DNA of 64,000 bases from Lyophyllum atratum (taxonomy: Eukaryota; Basidiomycota; Agaricomycetes; Agaricales; Lyophyllaceae): assembly GCA_014905825.1 (NCBI GenBank), contig JACGCN010000003.1, positions 2,418,001 to 2,482,000 of the forward strand. Reading direction: 5' to 3'. A program made the position numbers and the translations under genes. The notes under the pieces are model-generated. The model ran no database searches. It was not told the origin of the DNA and saw nothing but the letters and a program-made list of their open reading frames with translations. Of the stretch, positions 43,625 to 52,962 are shown piece by piece. Numbering within the stretch: the stretch's first letter is position 1; each line of letters starts with the position of its first letter.

Positions 43625-44816
43625 TGTACTAGAGCTAGTTGAGCGGGTGTCGTTCAAGGCCACGGTGTACTGTAACAAGTACCGGAGAGCCTGGTTCACT
43701 GATGGGCAATGGAAGGCCGAATACAGAGACAGAGCTTGCAGACGGCTCTCCATGTTATATATGGATGCCCAAACCAGCATCACGGGGGCGATCAAGCTGA
43801 GCGCTCAACACGGATGTGTTTTTGTCGTTTTGGTACATACCAAACCGCGCTGGAGACGAAGCACGGATGCTTCCCAGACATTATTGTTCCATGATATCTG
43901 GTGCGATCAGGTTGATTTTCCAATCCGATCTTGATAGAACCGCAGAGTCCGCCATTTTGGACAGGCAAAAGAATTAGGCACAGGGTGTAAGGTGAAGGTA
44001 AAGGAAGAGGTCTTCTCTGCGTATAAGGGGCTTGCGTTAGCATAGACGAATGAGTCGGTGGTGAGGACGGTTGAAGAAGGTGAGATCCGATTGGCATGGC
44101 TCTGCCACGTTTTCCCTCGATCTTTCAAATTTTCGAACGCTTCCCACTCTCAACTGACGTCAGAAGATGTTGATACCTGGCTGATTACGGCGAAGTAAAC
44201 TTAGCCCAATGCGAGATTTTCTGTCACACGACTTAACTTGAGAAGTGAGTACCCTGTCAACTGACATGATCATAATGAATACCTCGATATCCGGCTGATC
44301 CTGGCGAAGTATAGCCCAACGGCGAGTTGTGATGTCAGACGATTGGACTGGAGGCGAAAGCTATACATAGCTGTTCTGTTATAGTGGCAGCGATCTAATA
44401 CCTGCCAGCCATTGGACATCGTTGGACATTTCCAAAAAGGATTTTACACCTCGCGTTATCCGGTCGCGGTTGGAGAAGCCTGCGGCTGCCATCCGAGTCA
44501 CTGAATGTCTATGCGCCTAGTGGTGGTTGAGAGTTGCGTTGATGGTGGCACAAAGGATCGCCGAGCTTGGTTGAGGTTAGCAGTCAGGTGATAATTGCGT
44601 CAGAATTAAAATCTTCGGCAAATGATGTTTTCGGAGAACCCGAGGAACGAGGGTGATCCGAAAAGAGGGTCTACGTGCTGAGTAAGCGTCGGTGGCGGGC
44701 ACCCGCTTTGCTGCCCGCCACCTCAGGAAAGCTCACTCATTCACGCGAAATCGTACACTACGATTACTTTTTGCATATCTACATCTATCTACCTGCTTTA
44801 CAAAGTTTTTCTGGCC
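43625..44816. other. intergenic, 5' flank of the YR retrotransposon
   Basis: 1.2 kb. Two similar segments, 44171-44235 and 44283-44348, share gat(a)-cggctgat-cctggcgaagta and agccca-gcgag blocks, so a short imperfect tandem duplication is likely. A perfect hairpin lies at 44691-44722. Confidence 0.5.
44691..44722. repeat. 10-bp perfect hairpin
   Basis: GGTGGCGGGC, 12-nt loop, GCCCGCCACC, 95 bp before the retrotransposon ORF1; may belong to the element's terminal structure. Confidence 0.7.
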
Positions 44817-46646
44817 ATGCCCGTCATCAGGAACGACCCCAACGAGGCGGTATGCCCCGACTTCGCATCAGAAGATTACCGTGGTGCACGAGAAGCTCTC
44901 ATCCGAGACGGGATCGACGACGTGGTGGCGACTGTGATGCTGACTCAGGCCTGGAACGCTAGCAACGCGGTCGAAAGGACGATGTGGGCTCGTCAGGTGG
45001 AGGCAGAAGAGGCGGCGGCCGCGGAGGCGGAACGCCAAATGCAGGCGACGCAGGCACGCCAAGAGGAGGTGAGGAGTCACGAGGATGAAACCTCGCGCGC
45101 CGAGGAGCGCAAGAAGCACAGGGCGAAGTACATCGAGATCCCCGAGGTTCCTCCGCCCAGCACACCGCCCGAGATCTTATCGGCGTACGCGACCACTCGG
45201 CTCCAAAAGGGGAACTATGTCGAGCTCTGGTATTTCACCAACGACGGCCTCGATCACGCGCTAAAGAACTCCGCGACCTTGGACGAGAGCGCCATGGTTC
45301 AGACCTTTGACAAGGAAGGCCGTGCAACTTGGGTCTCAGCAGCGGCATCTAGGGAGGCGCGCTCTGCCGTGGATGACAGGAATCTGACGTGGGAAGAGGT
45401 TCAAATCGCGGTTCCGCGGTTCCTCGACGCTATCCACGCTGCCGGTTGGACGCGCCAGCGACAGGTAATGATGACCAACCTATTCACGAGGTTGCAGATG
45501 CACCCGCTGCGCTCCACGAAGGACCCTCTCGACAGGCTGGGTCTCTTGCGCTACCTATCGGAGCAGCGCCGATTGTGGCACTCAGCCATCGACACACCGG
45601 GAGGTGCCTGGGACATAGGTACCCTTAGCGAGAGATTGATCCGCGCGGCGGTTGACGCGGTGGCAAAGGAAGATAGGGCGAGGAAGGACGCAGAGAGAAC
45701 ATACCTCGTGCGTAGCCTATCTCATCTATTCTTTACACAATACTCACAGACGGCTTTACCTCCCCCTCTATATCCTGTCCTTTTTCGTCAAATTATCACT
45801 GCAAATGCGACACCCGTATCTTCATGCGGCCCACCTGCGACACCTGCATCTTCATGCGGCTTATACTCTACGCATCTTCATGCGGCCGTATCTTTATGCG
45901 GTTTATACTCTACGCATCTTCATGCGGCCGTATCTTTATGCGGTTTATACTCTACGCATCTTCATGCGGCCGTATCTTTATGCGGTTTTCTGCCCCTCAC
46001 ATCTTCATGTGCCCGTATCTTTATGCGGTTGGCCCTCGTTGCATCTTCATGCGGCCCCATCTTCATGTGGCTTGACGAACCCCCTCCCTGTTGCATCTTT
46101 ATGCACACGTATCTTTATGCGTAACGGGCTCAGTTTGAGAAGCAAATGGCAGAACTCGCTGCTACACAGGCTGGACGCGAGCAGCGTGGCCGCGCACATC
46201 GCTCCAGGTCACCACGGCGGAGTTTTTCAGACTCGCACCGTCGCCGCTCCATCACCCCTCCGCGCCGCCGGGATGACAGCCGGGGACGCAGAGGTGAAGG
46301 CAGGGAGACCGGTCGCGACGAGCGAGGCCGTTCCTTTCCGTCGAGGGAAGGGGGTTTTCGTCGAGGCGCAGGGAGAAGGACGCTGGCAGCCTGCGCCGTC
46401 TGCCTCGGCCGCCATCCGCATCCAATCATCAGGTGCGAAGCTCAACGCACCTGGGACGACCGCTTCGACACTCTTGCCTGCCGTCTCAACAGAGTGCTCA
46501 CCATGCGCGACGGGCGCCCAGTATGCCAGGACTGGCAACGGGAGGAGAGCTGCTCAGCCTCTCACCACGATGCCAAGCACTTCTGTTCGGGCTGTGGATC
46601 CAACTCTCACGGAGCTCAAGAGTGCCGTCGCGCTCAGAAGGTGTAA
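44817..46646 (+). CDS. Gag-like ORF1 with one intron
   Basis: ATG at 44817 (MPVIRNDPNEAVCPDFASED). Exon 1 44817-45707 and exon 2 46134-46646 join in frame (TYL-FEKQMAEL) to 467 aa. A coiled-coil stretch of Glu/Ala/Gln (WARQVEAEEAAAAEAERQ) lies near residues 60-100. An Arg/Ser-rich basic linker (RSRSPRRSFSDSHRRRSITP) comes after the splice. The C-terminus has Cys-His knuckles: CAVCLGRHPHPIIRC and CSGCGSNSHGAQEC (CX2CX4HX4C). This fits a nucleic-acid-binding Gag. The 426-bp intron has donor GTGCGT and acceptor CTCAG and is mostly minisatellite. Read without splicing, exon 1 runs on as repeat-encoded sequence to a stop near 46124. Confidence 0.8.
45816..46122 (+). repeat. minisatellite inside the ORF1 intron
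   Basis: Fourteen copies of the core ATCTT(C/T)ATG(C/T)G; a 42-bp unit (gcatcttcatgcggcc, gtatctttatgcgg, tttatactctac) is repeated almost perfectly about three times between 45880 and 45990, with decayed copies on both sides. Confidence 0.9.
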
Positions 46647-48624
46647 AGCGACGTGCCCCTACCCCCCGGACGTCTGGCACTCTCAGTTATGGGAAGCCGG
46701 ACTCCTCGAAAAGTATCCCCACCTCCCTAGAGGTTTCAGATTCGGTTTTACGTTTAATTTCCCTTCCATCTTCGACACACAGTCCCCACCTAATAGCTCC
46801 ACAGTCGTTGAGTTCGCCAACGAATTTCGCGCCATCGTGGACGCCGAAATCTCAAAAGGAAGGTACATTGGTCCATTCTCCCGCAAGCAGCTCGAGGACG
46901 CAATCGGCCCCTTCCAAACTTCCCCTTTCTCCATTATACCCAAGCCCAACAAACCAGGAAAATTCCGTATCATCCAGAATCTCTCCTTTCCGCACTCTCC
47001 TTCCTCTGCCTTCCCCAATCCCTCTATTAACTCCTTCACCAACTCGAACGATTTCCCATGCACGTGGGGAACATTCTCTGTCATCTGCCTGCTCATCTCT
47101 AGGTTGCCACCTGGCTCGCAGGCAGCAGTTCGGGACGTGGCGGAAGCATACCGCACCATTCCCCTCCACCCGTCGCAGTGGCCGGCGGCGGTGGCGCGTG
47201 TGGGGGACAATGAATTCTGCGTCGACACAAGCCTCTGCTTCGGGGCTTCTCCCTCATCGGGTGGTTATGGATGCCCCGCGGATGCTGGCCTCGACATTAT
47301 GCGCTACCGAGGGATGGGTCCCCTCTCCAAATGGGTTGACGATCACCTTTTCCTCCGCATCCCTCGCCAGCACCTCCCTGCATACAACGAGCTCCGGCGC
47401 CGATGGCATAGTGACATCGTCGCCCGAGGTGAACACCGCTCAGGGGGCCGCCTTTGGTATGGTGGCACCATATTTGATGACGGCACTTTGGAGGAGTTCG
47501 ACGAGGACTGCAGATTTCCCCTCCAGGATCTCTCCGCCGCGTCTCCCCGCTCCTCACACGACGCCCAGTTCACCTACAACCTTGAGGATGTGGACCGCAC
47601 CTCCGATCTCCTGGGGATCCCGTGGGAGAAGTCAAAGGACAAGCCATTCGCGTCGATCAACACGTTCATTGGCCTGTCATGGGATCTCGAGGGTCTCTCG
47701 ATTTCCTTGGGAGAAGGGAAGGTGGAGAAATACTTGGCGGCAATTGAGGAGTGGCGTGCACGCCCCACTCACGACCTCCGGGATGTTCAGAAGCTCTACG
47801 GCAAGCTCCTTCATGCCTCACTGGTCTACCCTGCAGGACGAGCGTACCTCACCAGCCTGGAGACCATGCTCCGAGGGGGTGGTGACCGTCCTTTCGTTCC
47901 GCACCACCCACCTCGAGGACTATCACCGGACCTTGACTGGTGGTCGGCTACACTCCGATCAGCTCAGCGGCGCCCCATCCCTCGGCCGGTCCTCCTCTCC
48001 GATGTTGGCGCTTTTTCCGACGCCAGTTCTGGAATCGGTGTCGCCATCGTCATTGGGGGGTTCTGGCGTGCATGGCGCTTGGTGCCAGGTTGGCAGACCC
48101 TCGATGGGAAGCGCGATATACAGTGGGCGGAAGCCATCGGATTCGAGCTCCTCATCCACGCCCTCGTTGCCACCAGCGATCCAGAGGACCACCACAGAGT
48201 CTATGGGGATAACCAAGGAGTGGTTGAGGGATGGTGGAACGGGCGGAGCCGCAACTCGGCCGTCAACAGCGTATTTCGTCGCCTCCACGGCTTCCTCGAG
48301 GGCGAGAGCAGAACTGGGAAGTTTCATTCAGCCTATGTCCCAAGCGCCTACAATCCAGCAGATGCCCCCTCTCGAGGCAAATTCCCTTCCCAGCACCTTC
48401 TCCTCCCACCGCTGGGACTACCAGAGGGGCTTGACCGCTTCCTCGTCGATGCAACCAGGCCATACACTCCCACAGAGCTTCGGCTTTTGCGAGAGGGTAG
48501 GTACCCACCAGCCGCAGCCCGGGTCATCAACACCTCCCTCCAGGACGCTCGTGCACGTGAACGCTTCAACAATGAGAGGTTCAGGGAGGAGCGGTCCATC
48601 GACGACGTCGATTGGAGTGCTTAA
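46642..48624 (+). CDS. reverse transcriptase-RNase H
   Basis: Frame +1 relative to ORF1, overlapping its last codons and with no clear own ATG nearby, so expression by frameshift or reinitiation is likely; the start given is approximate. Motifs: FSIIPKPNKPGKFRIIQNLS (RT fingers), AAVRDVAEAYRTIPL (motif A Asp), LSKWVDDHLFLRI (motif C, VDD in place of YxDD). RNase H-like: GAFSDASSGIGVAIV, WAEAIGFELL, YGDNQGVVEGWW, VPSAYNPADAPSRG, with the four acidic residues present. Ends RSIDDVDWSA. No integrase domain follows. The RT is closest in style to DIRS-type enzymes that carry RNase H fused to RT. Confidence 0.85.
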   Translation, partial: CKATCPYPPDVWHSQLWEAGLLEKYPHLPRGFRFGFTFNFPSIFDTQSPPNSSTVVEFANEFRAIVDAEISKGRYIGPFSRKQLEDAIGPFQTSPFSIIPKPNKPGKFRIIQNLSFPHSPSSAFPNPSINSFTNSNDFPCTWGTFSVICLLISRLPPGSQAAVRDVAEAYRTIPLHPSQWPAAVARVGDNEFCVDTSLCFGASPSSGGYGCPADAGLDIMRYRGMGPLSKWVDDHLFLRIPRQHLPAYNELRRRWHSDIVARGEHRSGGRLWYGGTIFDDGTLEEFDEDCRFPLQDLSAASPRSSHDAQFTYNLEDVDRTSDLLGIPWEKSKDKPFASINTFIGLSWDLEGLSISLGEGKVEKYLAAIEEWRARPTHDLRDVQKLYGKLLHASLVYPAGRAYLTSLETMLRGGGDRPFVPHHPPRGLSPDLDWWSATLRSAQRRPIPRPVLLSDVGAFSDASSGIGVAIVIGGFWRAWRLVPGWQTLDGKRDIQWAEAIGFELLIHALVATSDPEDHHRVYGDNQGVVEGWWNGRSRNSAVNSVFRRLHGFLEGESRTGKFHSAYVPSAYNPADAPSRGKFPSQHLLLPPLGLPEGLDRFLVDATRPYTPTELRLLREGRYPPAAARVINTSLQDARARERFNNERFREERSIDDVDWSA

Positions 48625-48625
48625 C

Positions 48626-49804
48626 GGTGTACCAAGGTTTGGTGCGGCTTTACCGTCACCGCTGACGGTGGGACGCCCCCGACCTTACAAGGCTGATTTG
48701 GCGCCTCTACCATCCTCTCTCCGACCTCACTGCCTCGCGAAGGATCGCCTCCTACTGTGGACACCAGTCGTAGCGCGTCAGCTCAACGCCAATCACGCCA
48801 TGACCGAGGAGGACCTGGTGCGGGTCCTCAACGTCATCTCTGCATCGTGGTCACATGGCACGAGGGAGACATATGGCTCAGGTTTGCTTGTGTACCATGT
48901 ATTCTGCGATACGCGCGGTGTACCTGACTCAGAGCGGTGCCCAGCACATTCAAACCTGGTGTTATCTTTTCTGGCTGCGTGTGCGGGGTCGTACTCGGGG
49001 ACAGCTTTGGCCAACAATCTGTACGGAGTACAGGCATGGCACACCCTTCACGGTGCGCCCTGGACCATGACTCCTACCGAAGTCCAGGCGGCATTGGATG
49101 GTGCGAAGAGGCTGGCGCCACCAGGATCGAGGCGCGCGAAAAGGGAGCCATTCACACTGGATCTCATGACGAGACTGTGTTCCCGCCTCGACCCCAGCGA
49201 CCCCATCGACGCTTCCATTGGTGCGTGCTTCAAGTGCGCTTTCTTCACAACAGCGCGCTTGGGCGAGTTTGTGCTTGGGAACCTCGATGCCTTCGACCCG
49301 GCCATCCACATTAAGCGGAGCGACGTGCGTAGCGGACAGGATCGACAAGGCAATCAGGTCACTATCCTCTTCGTTCCCCGCACAAAGGTATCCCCTGAAG
49401 GGGAAGAACTCTACTTCGCACGACAGGAAGGACCATGCGACCCGGAGGAAGCGCTAGCTCACCACCTTCGTGTTAACGACCTCGACGACAGAACTCATCT
49501 TTTCGCCTATCGTCACGGCAAATCGCAGCGGCCGCTGACTCGCACCACCTTCACGAGGCGTCTCAACGCCATTGCCAAGCAGCTTGGGATGGAAATCCTG
49601 CGCTTCCACGGCATAAGGATTGGGTCAGTCCTAGAGTATCTTCTTCGGGGAGTACCCCTTGCAGTTGTCAAGGTTATGGGTCGATGGAGCAGTGATGCCT
49701 TTGAGGTGTACCTCCGGAAACATGCCGTCGTTCTGGCACCATACCTCCAGGACACCCCGGTATTTGAGGAGTTCACACGGTTGACCCTACCCCGGGTACG
49801 ATAA
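48626..49804 (+). CDS. tyrosine recombinase (DIRS-type)
   Basis: Frame +1 relative to RT. The frame is open across the end of RT, so the start is uncertain. N-terminal SAM-like helical part: LNANHAMTEEDLVRVLNVIS then GTRETYGSGLLVYHVFCDT. Catalytic core: FFTTARLGEFVLG (first Arg), ILRFHGIRIGSVLEYLL (HxxR), VMGRWSSDAFEVYLRKH (final GRW and the nucleophile Tyr). These are the R-H-R-Y residues of phage-integrase-like recombinases; the element would insert its circular DNA by site-specific recombination and not by a DDE integrase. Ends TLPRVR-stop. No stop or frame break in the domain. Confidence 0.88.
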   Translation, partial: GVPRFGAALPSPLTVGRPRPYKADLAPLPSSLRPHCLAKDRLLLWTPVVARQLNANHAMTEEDLVRVLNVISASWSHGTRETYGSGLLVYHVFCDTRGVPDSERCPAHSNLVLSFLAACAGSYSGTALANNLYGVQAWHTLHGAPWTMTPTEVQAALDGAKRLAPPGSRRAKREPFTLDLMTRLCSRLDPSDPIDASIGACFKCAFFTTARLGEFVLGNLDAFDPAIHIKRSDVRSGQDRQGNQVTILFVPRTKVSPEGEELYFARQEGPCDPEEALAHHLRVNDLDDRTHLFAYRHGKSQRPLTRTTFTRRLNAIAKQLGMEILRFHGIRIGSVLEYLLRGVPLAVVKVMGRWSSDAFEVYLRKHAVVLAPYLQDTPVFEEFTRLTLPRVR

Positions 49805-51124
49805 TGTATGTTCCGCTCCTTTTGGTCTGTGGGGGTCCGCGCTTCGCTCGACGCGTCGCGGCGCTCCTCAAACGTTTTGGGAATCGCAGCTCACTGCGGA
49901 CCGTTTCTCCACAGATTCAGGTCGATGTTTCGAGCTAAAGGACCTTCGGTCCTTTCCCCAAAACACAGCAACAAGTTACAAATTCGCAATAGATATATTG
50001 TTTGTACTGTTACTGGTCTCATCTAACATGATACGTCGCCCCCGCGCGATCTCTTACACATAGAGTTGAGTATTATGTATCTCCCTCCCATGCCAGATGG
50101 TATTCCAGGAGTCTGAACTACCGTACTCTACTCCTTCAAGTTGGACTAGTCATGGATATTCCGACTCACGATCCCCTTTTCCACCTCTTTCATTGTCAAT
50201 GGCTTCACCACGTGTTGCGGATCTACACACACTCGCTGTCGATGCCCTTAAGTGAAAGCGATTCTCGAACTCCGGCCCAATCGATCAGCACCTGGCCATA
50301 CCACGGCGCCGTTGATATTATGATGCATGGATAATGCGCGTAAGTGCTCGATGGTTGAGAAGGGCGATCAGGTTGATTAGTGAACCGTCACACGGTGGAG
50401 CGAGGGTTACTTTGGAGATGGAGGAATGGGCTTTTTTGCTGTCCAGGCTACCCGTCTATCTACGCAAGCCAAGTGGACACGACTATGATCTAACGAACAA
50501 CATCGCCATTCGTACTTTATGCCCTGCGGTCGAAGGCTGACGCTTCCAGCTAAGCGCTGTCAATGGTATTACGCAGGACCAATGTGCACGTACCCGTGGC
50601 GGATAATTCGAAGCTTGTCCCTGGTGCCAGTCAGTGTATATGGCATAACGGCGGGATGAAGGAGCTGCTTTGAGATCAAGGTACGTGCCTTTGCTACATT
50701 TTCGAGGCCAGGCATCTAATTCGGTGTCCTCAGCCAGTCACAGGGGACTGATGATGAACCTGGGCGTAAGGTAAGATGCGTGAGTGTCTGAGATCGCTTC
50801 TTTGACCGGTGGCGAATGTCCATCAGTCGCTCATCACCGGCATTCGATGGTACATGCAGATATGTTCTAAACATGACCATCACCTCCATACCGCCTCCGA
50901 ATTCTCAAGCTCCGCGTTCAGGTCATGTTGTCCGAAGAATGGAAGCCTCTCGCCTCGATTGGAACTGACTCAGATTCACGCGCATAGTCAGGCTCCTTAT
51001 CCTTCGGCTTGGACTTGAACAAATTGTTGAACGACGATGGTACAGCCTGCGAGAATGGTCAAGGACCCGAGACTCTCTCTGCCAGTCATAGACAGTATTC
51101 ACTGCAAGAAATGGCGACTCCAAA
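49805..51124. other. 3' flank of the YR element and gene-poor DNA
   Basis: Includes small hairpins, e.g. AAAGGACC-TTC-GGTCCTTT near 49938, probably part of the element's end. No gene recognised in the rest. Confidence 0.5.
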
Positions 51125-51412
51125 ATGCCCATCGATGAAGCGCGCTCAATGGCGGTCACGAATGACGACGCTGACAAGCCAGCGCCGGCTCATGAGAGTG
51201 CCGAAATCTCCTCGCCTGCCCGTGACCTTCAATTTTGGCTGCTTTTCGTAGCTCTTTGCTTCTGCACGCTCCTCTCCGCCATCGACCTCGTACGTCTCTC
51301 TCTTTGCATTACTCAAACCTCCCTATGGATGCCAAGGCTAAGGCTTCCTCCTGACCACCAGTCGGGTGTCGCCACAGCTGCGGCGAACGCCTGCAATCAA
51401 TATCAACGATGA
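51125..51412 (+). pseudogene. relic of an MFS transporter N-terminus
   Basis: The frame reads DLQFWLLFVALCFCTLLSAIDL, the first helix of drug-type major facilitator proteins. A GTACGT donor follows, and after CCACCAG comes SGVATAAANACNQ, close to the usual GVATA-PTI segment, and then a stop. No further helices are seen downstream, so only the first one or two exons remain. Membrane export was the likely ancestral role. The call rests on one helix pattern. Confidence 0.45.
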
Positions 51413-52522
51413 GGCTTTTCCAATATTTCGCAATCAAGTACGGCCTGTATCAAATGGTTTGGAAGTCGCGTAGAACACGGAAGCGTAGTAAACACATCAT
51501 GCAACCATCATATTCAGGAAGCCAGGCCCGCATTTGTTCCCCATCCAAGTTACGAATGTGTTTCCTTGGGGAGCGTGATGCATTTACGGCGACTAAAGTA
51601 CATATATGCCCAAGATATACTCAAGTAATTATCCGAAGTTATAGAGGCAGAGATGGAGAATTAAAAATGTTTCTCTATTGGTGTGTAAAGGAACCCTAAA
51701 TCACTGTAGTTTGGGAAGCATCTGATATGCCCAATCTAGAATATTTCTGCCATCTGGGGAAGGCTTCATCCCATCATATCATGATTATCATTCCTGAGTC
51801 CTGAGGCTTTAGAATGAATCGCCGGTTGGCGGTGCAAACGGAGTTGTTGGGAGACCGGAGTTGTTGGAAGAACCGGAGTTGTTGGAAGACCGGAGTTGTT
51901 GGAAGACTTACGATGTCGATCAACCGCCATCCATTTGCACCATGCGATACAATCCATAATCCACGCGGATAGGACGCATATCTCAGGCCGCTATCTGACG
52001 AGCAAATGCCACTCGGTGCCAGTATTAGATACGAGAAAACTTTCACGTCTCTCTTTCTGGTGCATGAAAGAGATACTTGGTCACGACACCGGCGTAATTA
52101 TGACCCTCACGCTATCAGCAGGATCGCTATAAATTACGATACTCCGTTCACTGAGACTCATCGCTTCACTCGACGCTGTATACGTTGCGAAAATATATCA
52201 ATTCGGAAGGGGCGAAAAGTTGCGGTGATAAACGGTTGAGCTAAATGTGCAACAACTAGCCCCTCAACGCAAAGGCGTTGACTAATCGCATCTAGAGACG
52301 ATCGTGGTAGTCAGTCGTAGAATCAAGGTCGCGACGGTCTGACGTACCTAAGTACGCGGATATCGAGCGTACAGGGGCGGACATCCATAGCTGGTGGGAC
52401 GCAGCTCGTAGACACATCCTTGCACCAAAGACTGACGTTTCACATATCTACACGTCCTTTAGTTTGATCCAAGGATAAACAATTCAATGAAGCGAGACGA
52501 ACCATAAATCGGTGTGTGTCCT
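51413..52522. other. gene-poor spacer with a 17-bp minisatellite
   Basis: No gene recognised. A four-copy tandem repeat lies at 51840-51907. Confidence 0.5.
51840..51907. repeat. 17-bp tandem repeat, four copies
   Basis: CCGGAGTTGTTGGAAGA repeated about four times with small changes (GGGAGA, GGAAGAA). Confidence 0.9.
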
Positions 52523-52962
52523 TCACTTCCGGTACTTTTCCTCTTGTAGCGCATCCCTCAACTTTTGGAGCTGGACGGTTGCTGCCGCGTTTCCACCTTG
52601 TGATGCCGTGCTGCGCGCCTGGAAGTTGTCGATAAAGCTTTCGAGCAACTTTTGCGCAACCCTGGACGAAACTGGTTTCGAGAAAATTGGTTGCAGACGC
52701 ACTGGAGGATGGAGGGGAGCGTCCATGTTAGGGTTGCTGAGGAAAAGAAAAAACGTGGGATTCGCAGAGCGATCACGATACTTGTGACCGTCGCGATACG
52801 TCACACTGCGAACTCTCCGCAGAGTTCTTATTCACTGACCAGCTTGTTGCCAACTTGGTTCTCTGCTTTTTCACGATCTCTTCCTCTAATTGGTTGTTGA
52901 TTAAAATCTCTGTGGCCTTGCAGAGTCTTAGTACTGGCCAGATGAGTTGAACGGCTTTGTTT
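52523..52962 (-). CDS. unrecognised gene fragment, two exons
   Basis: On the minus strand a coding-like exon (VQLIWPVLRLCKATEILINN then QLEEEIVKKQRTKLATSW) is followed by a GTCAGT donor. After a strong pyrimidine tract and CAG, a last exon reads NMDAPLHPPVRLQPIFSKPV, SSRVAQKLLESFIDNFQ and ends LQEEKYRK-stop. The residue pattern is helical and charged, as in a real protein, but I do not recognise the family. Upstream, SPADVMHELRDVITNIGLGRLQ near 53290 may be an earlier exon. The frames between contain stops, so this may be a decayed or partial gene. Confidence 0.3.

Larger units (their letters stand above)
44817..49804 (+). mobile_element. DIRS/Ngaro-like tyrosine-recombinase retrotransposon (coding core)
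   Basis: Gag-like ORF1, reverse transcriptase-RNase H and tyrosine recombinase follow each other in three different frames with no LTR and no DDE integrase, the DIRS-order arrangement. Outer ends are not fixed: I did not find the split direct or inverted repeats, so only the coding span is given. Confidence 0.85.

Noticed and set aside
45652..46200. Open frame across the minisatellite as a repeat protein
   Set aside because: It is the intron: consensus splice sites join the two Gag exons in frame around it.
46433..48600. Very long frame overlapping the RT gene and ending in the recombinase
   Set aside because: Only its last third has protein motifs; the rest is the RT gene read in another frame.
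44817..49804. YR element as an LTR element or a Crypton
   Set aside because: There is no LTR or DDE integrase, and Cryptons lack reverse transcriptase.
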